Assembly (NCBI GenBank): GCA_937867415.1
Contig: CALMKO010000315.1
Coordinates: 1 to 37,778, forward strand
Reading direction: 5' to 3'
DNA from: an uncultured Verrucomicrobiota bacterium
GTDB taxonomy: Bacteria; Verrucomicrobiota; Verrucomicrobiia; Verrucomicrobiales; Akkermansiaceae
Length of the DNA stretch: 37,778 nucleotides
Shown: one piece after another, positions 16,992-25,565 of the stretch
Numbering within the stretch: the stretch's first letter is position 1
How the letters are laid out: the number at the start of each line of letters is the position of its first letter
The notes under the pieces: generated by a model
Databases searched by the model: none
Told to the model about the DNA's origin: nothing
Seen by the model: the letters and a program-made list of their open reading frames with translations, nothing else
Program-made: the position numbers and the translations under genes

Positions 16992-19337
16992 CTACTGCGG
17001 CGCATTCACAAGTCGGATGACTGCTTGTTTCAACTCACCCGTAAATTTGAAGGGCATCTTCTTCACGTAATCCTCGTTGACCGGTGTGCCGGTGTCCTCG
17101 CCGCAGTCGAGTGTTTCATCAAGTGAGAGACGGAATGGCAGCGTGCGTCCGATCCGGGCGGAGCCCACGGACTTGCCATCGACTTCGATGGTGCCAATGC
17201 CGCCTTTGCCCAATCCGCCGTCATGCTTGTAATCATAAATGAGAGTGTGCTTGCCGGGGCTGAGTTTCTCATCACCTTTGACATAGAAATGGGCGACACC
17301 GGCGAGGTTGTAGCAGAAGACCGGCTTGCTATCTAGCAGATAGAAGCCGTAGCCCGCAAACCGTCCGCCGTGGGTGAGGATGATGCCCTCCGCCCCTTCT
17401 TCAGGAATCACGATGTCCGCTTCGATCCGCCAGGACTTGTTTTTGGTATCGGGTGCGGCACCTTCTGGAATGCGGACGAGCCCGGGAAAGTAAGTGAACG
17501 TGTCGCGCCCTGCGGTAAGGCTGGGCCGGTTGGTGACGTCGAGGCGCTCGACCTTGCTGTTATCGATAGGCAGCACATTGTATTTCTCCGCCTCCACCCA
17601 GAAGAGTTCCTGGAGCTCCTTGAGTTTCGCGGGCTCCTTTGTCGCGAGGTTGTTAGATTGGGAGAAGTCTTCGGTGATGTTGTAGAGCTCCCATTGGTAA
17701 TCGAGCACAGCGACATTGCCACCGGAGCTTGACCAAGGCGGGGTCGGCGGGGTGGTGGCTGCGACCCAGCCGTCGTGATAGATCGCGCGGTTACCGAGCA
17801 TTTCGAAATACTGGGTCTGACGCTTCGAGGGCGCCTTGGCGTCTTCAAAGGAATAAACCATGCTTACTCCCTCGACAGGCTTTTGGGCGACGCCGTTGAT
17901 GCTTGCTGGTGCGGGGACCCCTGCGGCTTCGAGGATGGTGGGCATGATGTCGATGACATGGTGGAAATGCGAACGGATTCCGCCCTTGTCCTTGATCCGG
18001 TCTGGCCAGGAAATGACAAGTCCGTTGCGGGTGCCGCCGAAGTGGGAGGCCACTTGTTTCGCCCACTGGAAGGGCGTGTCCATGGCGTGCGCCCAACCGA
18101 CCGGGTAGTGGTTGAAGGTGTTTGGTCCGCCGAGTTCGTCCATGCGGCGCATGACTTCCTTGAAGTCCTCGGGGATGGCATTGAAGAAGGTCATTTCGTT
18201 GAGTAGGCCATTGAGGCCGCCTTCGCTGCTTGCGCCGTTGTCGCCCTGGATGTAGATGACGAGGGTGTTATCGAGCTCGCCTTGAGCCTCGATGGCGTCG
18301 ATTACCCGGCCCATCTGGTGGTCGCAATGGGCGAGTGCTGCGCAGTAGACTTCCATCATGTGGGCATAGACTTTTTTCTGTTCGCCGGTGAGGCTGTCCC
18401 ATGGGGGGATGCCAGCCGAGCGCTCGGTGAGTTTGGCATCCGCAGGGATGATGCCGGCTGCTTTCTGGCGGGAAAACGTTTCCTCGCGCACCTTGTCCCA
18501 GCCTTGGTCAAACTGACCTTTGAATTTCTCGATCCATTCCTTGGGTGCATGGTGTGGCGCATGGGCGGTGCCGGGAGCGTAGTAGGCGAGGAAGGGTTTG
18601 TCGGGAGCCGTTGCGTGCTGCATGCGAATCCAGTGGATCGTGCGGTCTGCCATGTCCTTGTCGAAGAAGTAGTCCTTCGCGTCGTGAGGCGGCTCGACGG
18701 GTTTGGTGCCCTCGGTGATGGCCGGATTCCATTGGCTGGTGTCGCCACCGATGAATCCGTAAAAGTATTCAAAGCCCAAGCCGGTGGGCCACAGGTCGAA
18801 CGGGCCGGCAGCGCTGGATTGCCAGTCGGGGACGTTGTGGTTCTTGCCATACCAGGAAGTGTTGTAGCCGTTTTGTTTCAGCACTTCGGCAAAGGTCCCG
18901 CAGCTTTTTGACATCAGCGTGTTGTAGCCGGGGAAGCCGGTGCCTGCTTCCATGATCACGCCCGTGTTGGCACTGTGATGGTTGCGCCCGGAAAGCAGGG
19001 CCGCGCGGGTGGGGGAGCAGAGGGCGGTGGTATGAAACTGATTGTAGCGCAGCCCATTCCTGGCCAACCGATCCATCGTTACCGTAGGAATGGGGCCGCC
19101 GAAGGTGGAGGAGGCGCCAAATCCCACATCATCAGTCAAGATGACAAGAATGTTCGGTGCACCTTTGGGTGCTTCCACGGCTTTCGGAAAGTCTTTGACG
19201 GAGTCCTTCGTGATGCGGCCAATCTTGCCGCTGAAGGGTTGTTCGGGGCGGGGCAGGATTTCCTGCGCGGCTGCCGATGATTTGAATGCAGGGCTGAGCG
19301 CAAGGCAAAGAATCGCGATGATGTTTTTAGTTTTCAT
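16992..19337 (-). CDS. Secreted arylsulfatase (Cys-type, FGly-dependent)
   Basis: A 781-aa sulfatase. Residues 1 to about 24 form a signal peptide, so it acts in the periplasm or outside. The N-terminal metal site is ILTDDVGFG, with Asp69 and Asp70. The formylglycine motif is [12 protein letters not shown] with Cys107, the residue converted to formylglycine by a maturase. The distal half holds a large C-terminal extension beyond the core sulfatase fold, and the total is longer than the roughly 500 aa of compact sulfatases, as in the AtsA-like long arylsulfatases. The protein hydrolyses sulfate esters; whether the substrate is a polysaccharide or a small aryl sulfate cannot be read. Its neighbour on the same strand, 348 bp upstream, is a secreted pectate lyase, which suggests a polysaccharide-degradation context. 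No maturase gene is in the window. Confidence 0.93.
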   Translation of the reverse strand: MKTKNIIAILCLALSPAFKSSAAAQEILPRPEQPFSGKIGRITKDSVKDFPKAVEAPKGAPNILVILTDDVGFGASSTFGGPIPTVTMDRLARNGLRYNQFHTTALCSPTRAALLSGRNHHSANTGVIMEAGTGFPGYNTLMSKSCGTFAEVLKQNGYNTSWYGKNHNVPDWQSSAAGPFDLWPTGLGFEYFYGFIGGDTSQWNPAITEGTKPVEPPHDAKDYFFDKDMADRTIHWIRMQHATAPDKPFLAYYAPGTAHAPHHAPKEWIEKFKGQFDQGWDKVREETFSRQKAAGIIPADAKLTERSAGIPPWDSLTGEQKKVYAHMMEVYCAALAHCDHQMGRVIDAIEAQGELDNTLVIYIQGDNGASSEGGLNGLLNEMTFFNAIPEDFKEVMRRMDELGGPNTFNHYPVGWAHAMDTPFQWAKQVASHFGGTRNGLVISWPDRIKDKGGIRSHFHHVIDIMPTILEAAGVPAPASINGVAQKPVEGVSMVYSFEDAKAPSKRQTQYFEMLGNRAIYHDGWVAATTPPTPPWSSSGGNVAVLDYQWELYNITEDFSQSNNLATKEPAKLKELQELFWVEAEKYNVLPIDNSKVERLDVTNRPSLTAGRDTFTYFPGLVRIPEGAAPDTKNKSWRIEADIVIPEEGAEGIILTHGGRFAGYGFYLLDSKPVFCYNLAGVAHFYVKGDEKLSPGKHTLIYDYKHDGGLGKGGIGTIEVDGKSVGSARIGRTLPFRLSLDETLDCGEDTGTPVNEDYVKKMPFKFTGELKQAVIRLVNAPQ

Positions 19338-19685
19338 GGCTCTATTAAGAGCAAGCTATCTCATCCGAGCTGAATGGCAAGCATTAGAAGCGCGGAGTTT
19401 TTCCAAGAAGGAGGAGGATCAATCAGGGCGAACGGACTTGGGAAAGGTTTTCATATTTCTGCTAGGAGCCTGAAATTTGGTTGCACGCTCTCGTCGCGGC
19501 CGCAGGTGCGTGGTTTTCATGGGATGGACCGCGTCGGCTGCGTGATTGCTGGCAATGGATCCCACGCGCTTGAACATCGGCCAGGGCATCTTCGGCGGCT
19601 CGGAGCTTCTTGATGAGCTTCTCGGGAGTGTATGGTATGGTTTTGATGGGAGTCGTGGGTGCTCACCACTCCTTGTCAGTTGCGC
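19338..19685. other. Intergenic gap with a possible coding remnant
   Basis: The 348 bp between sulfatase and pectate lyase hold no intact gene. On the minus strand a frame from 19662 down to a TAG at 19462 begins with a protein-like, ATG-less stretch (TPEKLIKKLRAAEDALADVQ) and then loses coding character. The first part distantly resembles the start of IS3-type OrfA proteins, but this is too short to call. The sulfatase promoter should lie just above 19337. Confidence 0.35.
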
Positions 19686-20708
19686 TCAGCGGTAGGACCA
19701 CTTCGCATAGTTTTTCAACACGGATTCACCCCAGTTTCCATACCATGCGTATCCATTCCTGCGTTCTTTGCTGATTTCGTGATAGTTCCATTTCTTGATA
19801 CCATCACGATCGCAGAAGAAGGGTTTTCCGGTTTCAAGATCATAGAAGCGAGCCCAGATCGCGGGAGCGGACGAATCAGTAACGGCCGTGCGCACGCCGT
19901 CGATTTTTTCGATTCTCAATCCCGTAATCTTGGTGTCATCAAACCACTCGACACCGGCTTTTACCGCGCGCACAACCTCAGGCGAGGGATTTTCAATCGA
20001 CATGAGAAGCTTAAGGATTGCACTGCTTTCCGAACCACTCAGTGATTCGAGTTCATAGCTCCGGGCCGCGGCCGGACGGAGTGTGATCTCGTGGTGCTGT
20101 GCGCACCAGGCGCTTGGTTTTCCGTCTTTAAGATACTGACATTTGAGGATGCAATCGATGCCCAGGCTGAAGGATTTTGAAGCTGCAGCCCGCCGTTCTT
20201 TTCCGACGAAATCATATCTCTTTTGATGGGCCACCTCACGCAAGAACTCCAGGATGCGGACCATCGAGTGATCATTGAACGTGATGTGCCGGTGATATTG
20301 CTTGCTGAGGGGGAAGTACTGCGGCCATCCGCCGTTGGGAAATTGCGCCTTGAGAATGTGGTCGAAACCCAAGAGGAAGGAATCTCGGCACGCGATATTG
20401 CCAGTCACCTCGAAAGCACGGGCAAGGAAGCGAAGTTCATCAGTAGTGGAGCCGTTGTCGAAGGTGCCTGTGGTCGGTTTCTTTCCGCTGAAGCGCTCGT
20501 GCGAGTGATCATGGTTCTTCGGCCAGCTACCGGATTCAGCTTGCCATGAGATCACATTGGAAACCGCAGCCTTCCCTTCTGCGGACCTGAACCAGTCATC
20601 AGGGCGTTTAAGGAGCCCGTCCGGGAATGCTGACGCTTGGTGAACAAACATCAGCGCCAGCAGTAATGCGAGACCGGATCTGTTGGGGCTCATTTTTGGA
20701 TTTTTCAT
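19686..20708 (-). CDS. pelA: Pectate lyase, polysaccharide lyase family 10-like
   Basis: A 340-aa secreted enzyme from the ATG at 20708; a second ATG at 20693 is equally possible. A signal peptide (SGLALLLALMFVHQASA) leads into the mature part. The PL10 (alpha/alpha toroid) pattern is clear: SWQAESGSWPKNHD, FDNGSTTDELRFLA, GGWPQYFPL, YHRHITFNDHSMVRILEFL, WCAQHHEITLRPAAARSYE and LESLSGSES, the last two holding the catalytic arginine region. Such enzymes cleave polygalacturonate by Ca-dependent beta-elimination. Length fits the family. The gene lies upstream of the sulfatase on the same strand with a 348-bp gap. The next gene upstream (pilin-like, ending at 20943) is the last gene of a different operon. 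A more upstream in-frame start at 20768 would put extra polar residues before the signal peptide and is unlikely. Confidence 0.88.
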   Translation of the reverse strand: MKNPKMSPNRSGLALLLALMFVHQASAFPDGLLKRPDDWFRSAEGKAAVSNVISWQAESGSWPKNHDHSHERFSGKKPTTGTFDNGSTTDELRFLARAFEVTGNIACRDSFLLGFDHILKAQFPNGGWPQYFPLSKQYHRHITFNDHSMVRILEFLREVAHQKRYDFVGKERRAAASKSFSLGIDCILKCQYLKDGKPSAWCAQHHEITLRPAAARSYELESLSGSESSAILKLLMSIENPSPEVVRAVKAGVEWFDDTKITGLRIEKIDGVRTAVTDSSAPAIWARFYDLETGKPFFCDRDGIKKWNYHEISKERRNGYAWYGNWGESVLKNYAKWSYR

Positions 20709-20942
20709 GTTAAAAAATGATTGGAGGAAGCGCCTTTCATTCAACGGCCAGGAAAAGAGCAGGATCATTCAACCCTGAAACCCCAAAGCACTTGGCGGAG
20801 CTGTGATCGGTTTGGAAGGAGTGCGTGGGGGGAGAGGTTTTACAACCATTTTCATTTGCTGTCAATATAGGACGGCTTGATGGTGATAGCCGCTAAGTTC
20901 GGTGGATGATCGCGCGCATCATCACCGTTTTGCAAATTTCAT

Positions 20943-21749
20943 TTACCTGCCCAAAGAGATCACGAAGTTTGCTTGATTTGTTCGAGCAGCCTGGTGTGAC
21001 CAGCGGCGCATGTCGCGAAGCTGGGATTCATCGAGAAGTTCGACGTTGCCGCCGAGCATGGCCGCCACGGCTTTTCCGCTCCAGCGAAAGTCCACGAAGC
21101 CAAACGCGGATGCGGGACTGTCTGCGGTGAATTCCTTGGCCCGCCACAGCTGTCGCGTGAGCATGGGTGGGCGCACCTCGAAGTATCCCGGCTTTCCCGG
21201 CGCGGAGCGGGCGGACGTGAAGACCAACAGCTTGCTCGGGTCGTCGGAATCGCTGAGGTGACTGACGTAGAACTTTCCGATCGCGTCGAGGATCCGCGGT
21301 GTGGGTGGCAGGGGGCTGCCGCTGCCGAAGTGGCCACCGACGAGGGTCGCGTTGAGTCCGAGATTGGGATGCACGCTGACGAGATAGTCGCGGTTCTCGG
21401 AATCCAGTGCCGCCTCGGTGCCATTGTAGAGCAGCACGCCCTTGACCGCGGGAACGCTGGGGGCGAGCCGCCAGGGGTAGCGCGCGTTCATGGGGTCTGA
21501 TAGCAGTTTTCCTTCGAGGTTGGTGGTGGACGGGTCATTCTGATAGCCGGGCATGACGTAACCATTCTGATCCGCCGCGTTCCCGAGATAGCCGGTGATG
21601 AGAGTGCGTGCGGCGTTGATCTCCACGACCATCCGCGCTTTGTCTCTGGCGCTCCGCACGCAGGTAAGGGTCACGGTGCCCAGAGTGGCGACGATCGCGA
21701 TGCTGACGATGATTTCAATCAAAGTGAATCCGGATGGGTGATGTTTCAT
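20943..21749 (-). CDS. Type II secretion / pilin-like protein with prepilin methylation site
   Basis: A 268-aa protein with a type IV prepilin signal: HHPSG then FTLIEIIVSIAIVATLG. Cleavage is expected after Gly7 and N-methylation at Phe8, with the conserved Glu12. The hydrophobic helix continues to about residue 29. The rest is a soluble globular domain with a C-terminal AMLGGNVELLDESQL stretch, reminiscent of the GG(N/D)V motif in the DUF1559-like pseudopilins common in Planctomycetes and Verrucomicrobia. It is the last gene of a four-gene operon; its ATG overlaps the stop of the preceding gene by 4 bp (ATGA). It may be an assembled pseudopilin or simply a membrane-tethered exported protein that uses the prepilin route. 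No prepilin peptidase is in the window. Confidence 0.88.
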   Translation of the reverse strand: MKHHPSGFTLIEIIVSIAIVATLGTVTLTCVRSARDKARMVVEINAARTLITGYLGNAADQNGYVMPGYQNDPSTTNLEGKLLSDPMNARYPWRLAPSVPAVKGVLLYNGTEAALDSENRDYLVSVHPNLGLNATLVGGHFGSGSPLPPTPRILDAIGKFYVSHLSDSDDPSKLLVFTSARSAPGKPGYFEVRPPMLTRQLWRAKEFTADSPASAFGFVDFRWSGKAVAAMLGGNVELLDESQLRDMRRWSHQAARTNQANFVISLGR

Positions 21750-22831
21750 GGTAGCTTGGTGCGGATGATGCGGAAGAAGGCGCGGTGTTGCGGACTGGTG
21801 CCGGTCCAGGTGAGGACATCCGGTGCCGGGCTGGTCCGGGTGGCGCGCTCCACCCAGGCCGTGGCGCCGAGATCCTCGGAGCTTTGGATGATGTATTGAT
21901 ATCCGGGTGAGGCGTTCCAGGTGAGAGATGCGGTGTCGGTGGTCCGCTCGAATGAAAGAATGCGCAGGGGGAGTGAATACTCCACGCTCAAGCGGGGTGC
22001 CACGTCACCATACAAGGCTTGCTCGGGATGCTCCTTGGTGAAAAATGTGGGGAAACCGCTGCTTCCGGGGCCTGTTACGGGATGAAACGAACTCAAGGTG
22101 CACCATAGAATCCCCTGATGAAGTCCTTGTTGGAGATAGCGGGTGATTTCCGGTGATGCGGGCCTGATGGTGAAGCTGACTTGCGAATAGGCCGGGATGA
22201 TCTCGCCGGGCAGTAGTGCCTGGCCCTGGGATGTGGTGATGCTGCCGGTTGCCCACGGCGAGCCTGGGATGCCGCGCGTCACGTTGTTTGTCAGATCCTG
22301 CGCCACTCCGTTTTCATCGAAACCCAAGGCAAAGGCATTCCTGTTTCCATAAGGCGAGGTCTCAACAAATGACAGCGCGCTGAAGCCGTTGCGAAAGCCG
22401 GTGCCATGGAGCTCGAGAGGTCGCCCTGCATCTGGATCGGCCGTGGATGGCGCTGCCCCTAACGACGTCAACGGATCTTCGCTGGGATCATAATGCAGAG
22501 GGTCGTTCGAGGCATAAACGGCGGTGAGGACTAGGTGATGGATTTCATAGTTTTCCGGTCCAAGTCCCGTTGGGATGCCCATGGCTGCGGTGTTGAATCC
22601 GATGACGAACTGCCCGAAGCGGTCATCCGCCCCGGTGAATGGCAGAAATGAGAAGGTGGATGCGGTGATGCGTGTTCCCGGTGTCGAGTTGCTTGGATAC
22701 ATCCAGCGGTCTCCAGTGGGCTCGAGTGCCTGGGCGGTGAAGGGGCCTGTGCCGTCACCATGCACGCTGGTTGCGGCGAGTCGAAAAACGAACACGATCC
22801 AGAGTATGCAATGAAGCGGACTTTTAAACAC
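21746..22831 (-). CDS. Secreted protein of unknown function with C-terminal beta-sandwich-like domain
   Basis: A 361-aa exported protein: a signal peptide spans residues 1 to about 25 (CILWIVFVFRLAATSVHG). The body has no catalytic motif I recognise; it includes YEIHHLVLTAVYASNDPLHY and DPSEDPLTSL. The C-terminal 80 residues (from about SLPLRILSF to FFRIIRTKLP) form a beta-rich module with WNASPGYQYIIQSSEDLGA and AFFRI, a type widespread at the C-termini of secreted verrucomicrobial proteins. The gene overlaps the PEP-CTERM gene by 8 bp and the pilin-like gene by 4 bp, so translation is probably coupled. The context argues that it is part of an exported assembly. Function unknown. Confidence 0.82.
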   Translation of the reverse strand: MFKSPLHCILWIVFVFRLAATSVHGDGTGPFTAQALEPTGDRWMYPSNSTPGTRITASTFSFLPFTGADDRFGQFVIGFNTAAMGIPTGLGPENYEIHHLVLTAVYASNDPLHYDPSEDPLTSLGAAPSTADPDAGRPLELHGTGFRNGFSALSFVETSPYGNRNAFALGFDENGVAQDLTNNVTRGIPGSPWATGSITTSQGQALLPGEIIPAYSQVSFTIRPASPEITRYLQQGLHQGILWCTLSSFHPVTGPGSSGFPTFFTKEHPEQALYGDVAPRLSVEYSLPLRILSFERTTDTASLTWNASPGYQYIIQSSEDLGATAWVERATRTSPAPDVLTWTGTSPQHRAFFRIIRTKLP

Positions 22832-23447
22832 GGCGGCGGATGAGGGTGAGGGTGAGGGTGAGGGCGGTGAGTCCTAACAAGGCGCTGGAGGGCTCCGGGA
22901 TGACCTGTGCGAACGAGTTTCCCGCGGTGACGGCCAGGCTTGTGGCGGCGTAGTGTCCTGAATAAATGATTTCATACGAAGTGATCCCGGGAACGCCTGA
23001 TAGATCCCACTGCCAGGCGCGTTCGGGATAAGGACTGCCAGGGACGACGAGTGAGAAACCGGCCGCGAGCGCTTGGTTTCCGCCGTTGTAGTTCAGAACT
23101 ACGGAGTCGAGGGGATCACTGATCCTGCCCTGGAAGATGACCGTCGCCAAGTTGGCAAGCGGTGAGGAGTCCTGGATGGAGAAGACTCCTGTCACGGCAG
23201 CGGTGTAGAGAAACGCGCTGCCGATGTATCCCGAGCCACTGACCTTGCCTAGGACGGCGCTCGCGGATCCCGCGTCAGGGGACACGGTGGAAGTCCACGG
23301 ATTCGCGGCGGTCCTGAAAGTGTTGAATCCGGGGTGATTGGTGCTGCTCAGTGCCCAGCTTGCGAACTCGGAGTTTCCGGGCAAGCTGAAGGAAACGGCG
23401 CCGAGCGCGGGCCCCGCGAGGGCGAGAAGGGTGAAGATGGATTTCAT
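22824..23447 (-). CDS. PEP-CTERM exported protein, operon member
   Basis: A 207-aa exported protein with a signal peptide (MKSIFTLLALAGPALGA) and a small beta-rich body rich in Ser, Asn and Gly. A C-terminal PEP-CTERM tripartite signal follows: VIPEPSSALLGL, a hydrophobic stretch that includes LTLTLTL, then IRRRV. It would be processed by an exosortase, which is not in this window. The hydrophobic part of the sorting signal is encoded by a GAGGGT hexamer repeat, so its length could vary in steps of two residues. It lies 5 bp after the DUF6607 gene and overlaps the next gene by 8 bp. No Shine-Dalgarno is visible at 23447. I recognise no further domain. Confidence 0.88.
   Translation of the reverse strand: MKSIFTLLALAGPALGAVSFSLPGNSEFASWALSSTNHPGFNTFRTAANPWTSTVSPDAGSASAVLGKVSGSGYIGSAFLYTAAVTGVFSIQDSSPLANLATVIFQGRISDPLDSVVLNYNGGNQALAAGFSLVVPGSPYPERAWQWDLSGVPGITSYEIIYSGHYAATSLAVTAGNSFAQVIPEPSSALLGLTALTLTLTLIRRRV
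22842..22865. repeat. GAGGGT hexamer tract in a coding region
   Basis: Three perfect GAGGGT units (22842-22859) and one GAGGGC unit. On the minus strand they encode alternating Thr-Leu residues of the hydrophobic stretch of the PEP-CTERM sorting signal. Being a multiple of three, gain or loss of a unit would change anchor length by two residues without a frameshift. Confidence 0.8.
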
Positions 23448-23452
23448 GGGAC

Positions 23453-24370
23453 TCAGTGTGAAGTTGCGAGATAGGGTGCGAGGGTTTTGATGACCGCCTC
23501 CGGTTCGGGTTTGGTTTTTTCCAACTCATCAAACTTCTTGCTCAGGCCGGTGCCGTCCAAGGTGGTGAGGAAGGAAAACTCCGGCCCCGCTTGTTCTCCC
23601 GCAGTGATCCAGAAGTTCCGGATGGAGTTCCAGACCGCGGCGTTTTCCTGCCACCAGTCGCTGGCCTGGTTGGCGAGCGCGTCATCGGTCCGGGTGTAGC
23701 GGTTCAGGCCGATCTCATGGGCGATGATGAATTTTTTCCCGTCGCGATCCACCACCTTGCGGTTGTCTTGCGAGTGGACCCACCCGTTCGGGGTAAGCGT
23801 GTGGCGGTTGGAAGCAATGAGGTAGTCATAGTCGTCACGTTTTTCGTATTCGCGCCGTGGCAGTGGTCTGCGGGTGGGCTCGCTGGTCCATGATGATTCC
23901 CCGAACTCATGCACCCAGCGGCCGATGCCTTCGTAGCGTGGCGTGTCGTCCACGCTGGTGACCAGTTGCGACCAGCGGCCCTTGGCTTGATCTTCCGCGA
24001 CGACGTGGCGTAGCCAGACGTCATGGCCGTCACTGCCGGCGTAGTCCAGGATGCGTGTGTCTTCCCAGGTCCATACCTGCGCCCAGTGTTTGATGACGCG
24101 GGATTTTCCCGCCTTCTCGACGACTAACAGATGTTGCAGGGTGATGCGTTCCGGGCTGTCCTCCGCCACCCTGACCACTTCGAGTGCCTCCTCATGGTAG
24201 GGCTTGCTGGTGGTCGGATAGTTTTGCGCGATTGCCGCGGTTTCTTGAAAGTCGAAAGTGACTTTGAAGTTGCCAGCCATGGCGAGGATGGCTTGGCGGT
24301 CAGCTTCGGGAGCGGCGGCGAGAGCGAACGAGGCGCTGGCCAGGAGGATGAGTGGAATGTGGCGTTGCAT
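23453..24370 (-). CDS. DUF6607 family exported protein
   Basis: A 305-aa protein from the ATG at 24370; an in-frame ATG at 24385 would add five residues. A signal peptide runs to about residue 20 (LILLASASFALAAAP). The body carries the segments typical of the DUF6607 family: FKVTFDFQETAA, RITLQHLLVV, VIKHWAQVWTWEDTR, RWVHEFGESSWTSEPTRRP, LPRREYEKRDDYDYLIASNR and HTLTPNGWVHSQDNRKV. The biochemical role of this family is unknown to me. It is the first gene of a four-gene operon of exported proteins, 91 bp downstream of a pseudouridine synthase gene. The leader is structured: a perfect inverted repeat at 24390-24432 and a hairpin (24361-24376) that places the ATG at 24370 in its loop. Confidence 0.8.
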   Translation of the reverse strand: MQRHIPLILLASASFALAAAPEADRQAILAMAGNFKVTFDFQETAAIAQNYPTTSKPYHEEALEVVRVAEDSPERITLQHLLVVEKAGKSRVIKHWAQVWTWEDTRILDYAGSDGHDVWLRHVVAEDQAKGRWSQLVTSVDDTPRYEGIGRWVHEFGESSWTSEPTRRPLPRREYEKRDDYDYLIASNRHTLTPNGWVHSQDNRKVVDRDGKKFIIAHEIGLNRYTRTDDALANQASDWWQENAAVWNSIRNFWITAGEQAGPEFSFLTTLDGTGLSKKFDELEKTKPEPEAVIKTLAPYLATSH

Positions 24371-24376
24371 AACGCC
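24361..24376 (-). promoter_or_regulatory. Start-codon hairpin of the DUF6607 operon
   Basis: GGCGTT-ATGC-AACGCC on the minus strand: a perfect 6-bp stem whose 4-nt loop contains the ATG at 24370. If it forms in the mRNA it could limit initiation at this ATG, or favour the alternative ATG at 24385. The stem is seen directly; the effect is inferred. Confidence 0.5.
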
Positions 24377-24389
24377 GCATAACATGGGT

Positions 24390-24432
24390 GCTGATCCGGG
24401 AATCCGCTAACGGCGGCTTGCGTCGGATCAGC
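24390..24432 (-). promoter_or_regulatory. 9-bp inverted repeat upstream of the DUF6607 operon
   Basis: GCTGATCCG at 24390-24398 pairs perfectly with CGGATCAGC at 24424-24432, with a 25-nt spacer that contains a smaller CCG/CGG repeat. It sits between the pseudouridine synthase stop and the DUF6607 start. There is no T-run on either side, so it does not look like a standard intrinsic terminator. It could be a leader hairpin, an operator or a Rho-type end. Confidence 0.5.
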
Positions 24433-24461
24433 GGTGGATTGCGGAAGCGCTGCGCCACTTC

Positions 24462-25196
24462 TCAAGCCCCGCGTTTTTTGGCGGGCTTGGGGTTGCCTAA
24501 CAGCATTTGGATTTCCAAGGCGTTCAAGGAGCCCCATGCGCCGGGTTCGAGATCGCCGAGCCAAAGCGCGCCGATGCGGACGCGGAGCAACTTGGTGACT
24601 TGATAGCCCAGTGAGTCGAACATCACGCGGATTTGGCGTTTTGCGCCGTGGTCGAGCACGATTTTGATGCGGCGTGACGAGAGTCGCTCGATGGCCTTTG
24701 CCTTCAGCTTGCCCTCGGTGGTGAAGACGCCTTCGAGGAATTGGTCGAGGTGGGCGTTTTCAAATGCCTGGTTCGAGGTGACGAGGTATTCCTTCTCGAC
24801 CGACTTGGACGGGTGCATCAATTGTTGCGAGAGGTCGCCGTCGTTGGTGAGGATGAGGAGTCCTTCCGAGTCGCGATCCAGCCGCCCGACGTGGTGGAGC
24901 GAGTGGAGTGAGGCGGGGAGCAGGGCGTAGATGGTTTCCCGGCCGAGTTCGTCCTCGCGGGTGCAGACGTAGCCGCGTGGTTTGTGGAAGGCGATGATGA
25001 GCGGCTCGCGCGGGGCGACCCGTTTGCCATCCACCTTGACGTGGTCACCGGCGGAGATGCGGGTTCCCATGTTGAGGCAGGGGCTGCCGTTGACCTCCAC
25101 ACGGCCAGCTTTGATGAGTTCGTCGCAAGCGCGACGCGAGCCCACCGCGCACGAGGCGAGGTATTTATTGAGGCGGGTGCCGTCCTGGTTTGCCAT
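24462..25196 (-). CDS. RsuA/RluB-family pseudouridine synthase with S4 domain
   Basis: A 244-aa protein from the ATG at 25196; an in-frame TTG at 25205 would add three residues. An S4 RNA-binding domain is at about residues 6-60 (RLNKYLASCAVGSRRACDEL and IKAGRVEVNG). A pseudouridine synthase domain follows with HKPRGYVCT at 71-79 and the catalytic motif GRLDRDSEGLLILTNDG, in which Asp107 is the nucleophile. It isomerises a uridine in rRNA; RsuA (16S) and RluB/RluE/RluF (23S) cannot be separated reliably without a tree. It lies 69 bp downstream of the small basic protein gene on the same strand and 91 bp before the DUF6607 operon. The TTA leucine near the C-terminus is in the TTA-GG context seen across the window. 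Confidence 0.9.
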   Translation of the reverse strand: MANQDGTRLNKYLASCAVGSRRACDELIKAGRVEVNGSPCLNMGTRISAGDHVKVDGKRVAPREPLIIAFHKPRGYVCTREDELGRETIYALLPASLHSLHHVGRLDRDSEGLLILTNDGDLSQQLMHPSKSVEKEYLVTSNQAFENAHLDQFLEGVFTTEGKLKAKAIERLSSRRIKIVLDHGAKRQIRVMFDSLGYQVTKLLRVRIGALWLGDLEPGAWGSLNALEIQMLLGNPKPAKKRGA

Positions 25197-25265
25197 GGAA
25201 GTCAATGCAAAAGGCGCGAACCCGGTGGGATCCGCGCGTTCTAGTGGTTGTTGAAAGCAAGGGGC

Positions 25266-25421
25266 TTAGCCCTCGTGCTTGGTCTTCGGAAGTCCGACTG
25301 GGGACTTGCCGGCTTTCCACTCGCCACGCTCTTTGAGGAGTTTGACGCGCTCGAAGCGCTTGAGGACGGAACGTTTGCCGCCTACGGTGGCATTGGACTT
25401 GAGGCTATTGTGCTTGGACAT
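25266..25421 (-). CDS. Small basic protein (Chlamydiae/Verrucomicrobia/Planctomycetes family)
   Basis: A 51-aa, strongly basic protein reading MSKHNSLKSN at the start, GGKRSVLKRFERVKLLKERG in the middle and VGLPKTKHEG at the end. This matches what I know as the small basic protein shared by the Planctomycetes-Verrucomicrobia-Chlamydiae group (TIGR04137-like). Its role is unknown to me; the size and charge suggest association with ribosomes or nucleic acid. It lies upstream of a pseudouridine synthase gene on the same strand (69 bp) and just after a terminator-like hairpin (25504-25548) that ends the enzyme I transcript, so its promoter should lie at about 25422-25500. It is the best single clue to the phylum. 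Confidence 0.85.
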   Translation of the reverse strand: MSKHNSLKSNATVGGKRSVLKRFERVKLLKERGEWKAGKSPVGLPKTKHEG

Positions 25422-25503
25422 CTCGGAATGAGGTTAAAGATCGCGGGAGGCGGAAGCTAGGGACGACATTCGCCCATGGCAATCCGAAAAAGGGGGAATT
25501 TCC

Positions 25504-25548
25504 AAAAAAGCGGGCGTGGATGGATTTTCGGCGCCGTGAATCCGCCCG
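25504..25548 (-). terminator. Intrinsic terminator after PTS enzyme I gene
   Basis: On the minus strand, 17 bp after the enzyme I stop, a CGGGCG/CGCCCG stem (25543-25548 with 25511-25516) with an inner GATT/AATC pairing is followed by a run of six T residues (25504-25509 on the plus strand as A). Confidence 0.65.
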
Positions 25549-25565
25549 GACGAGGGTTTTGGAAC

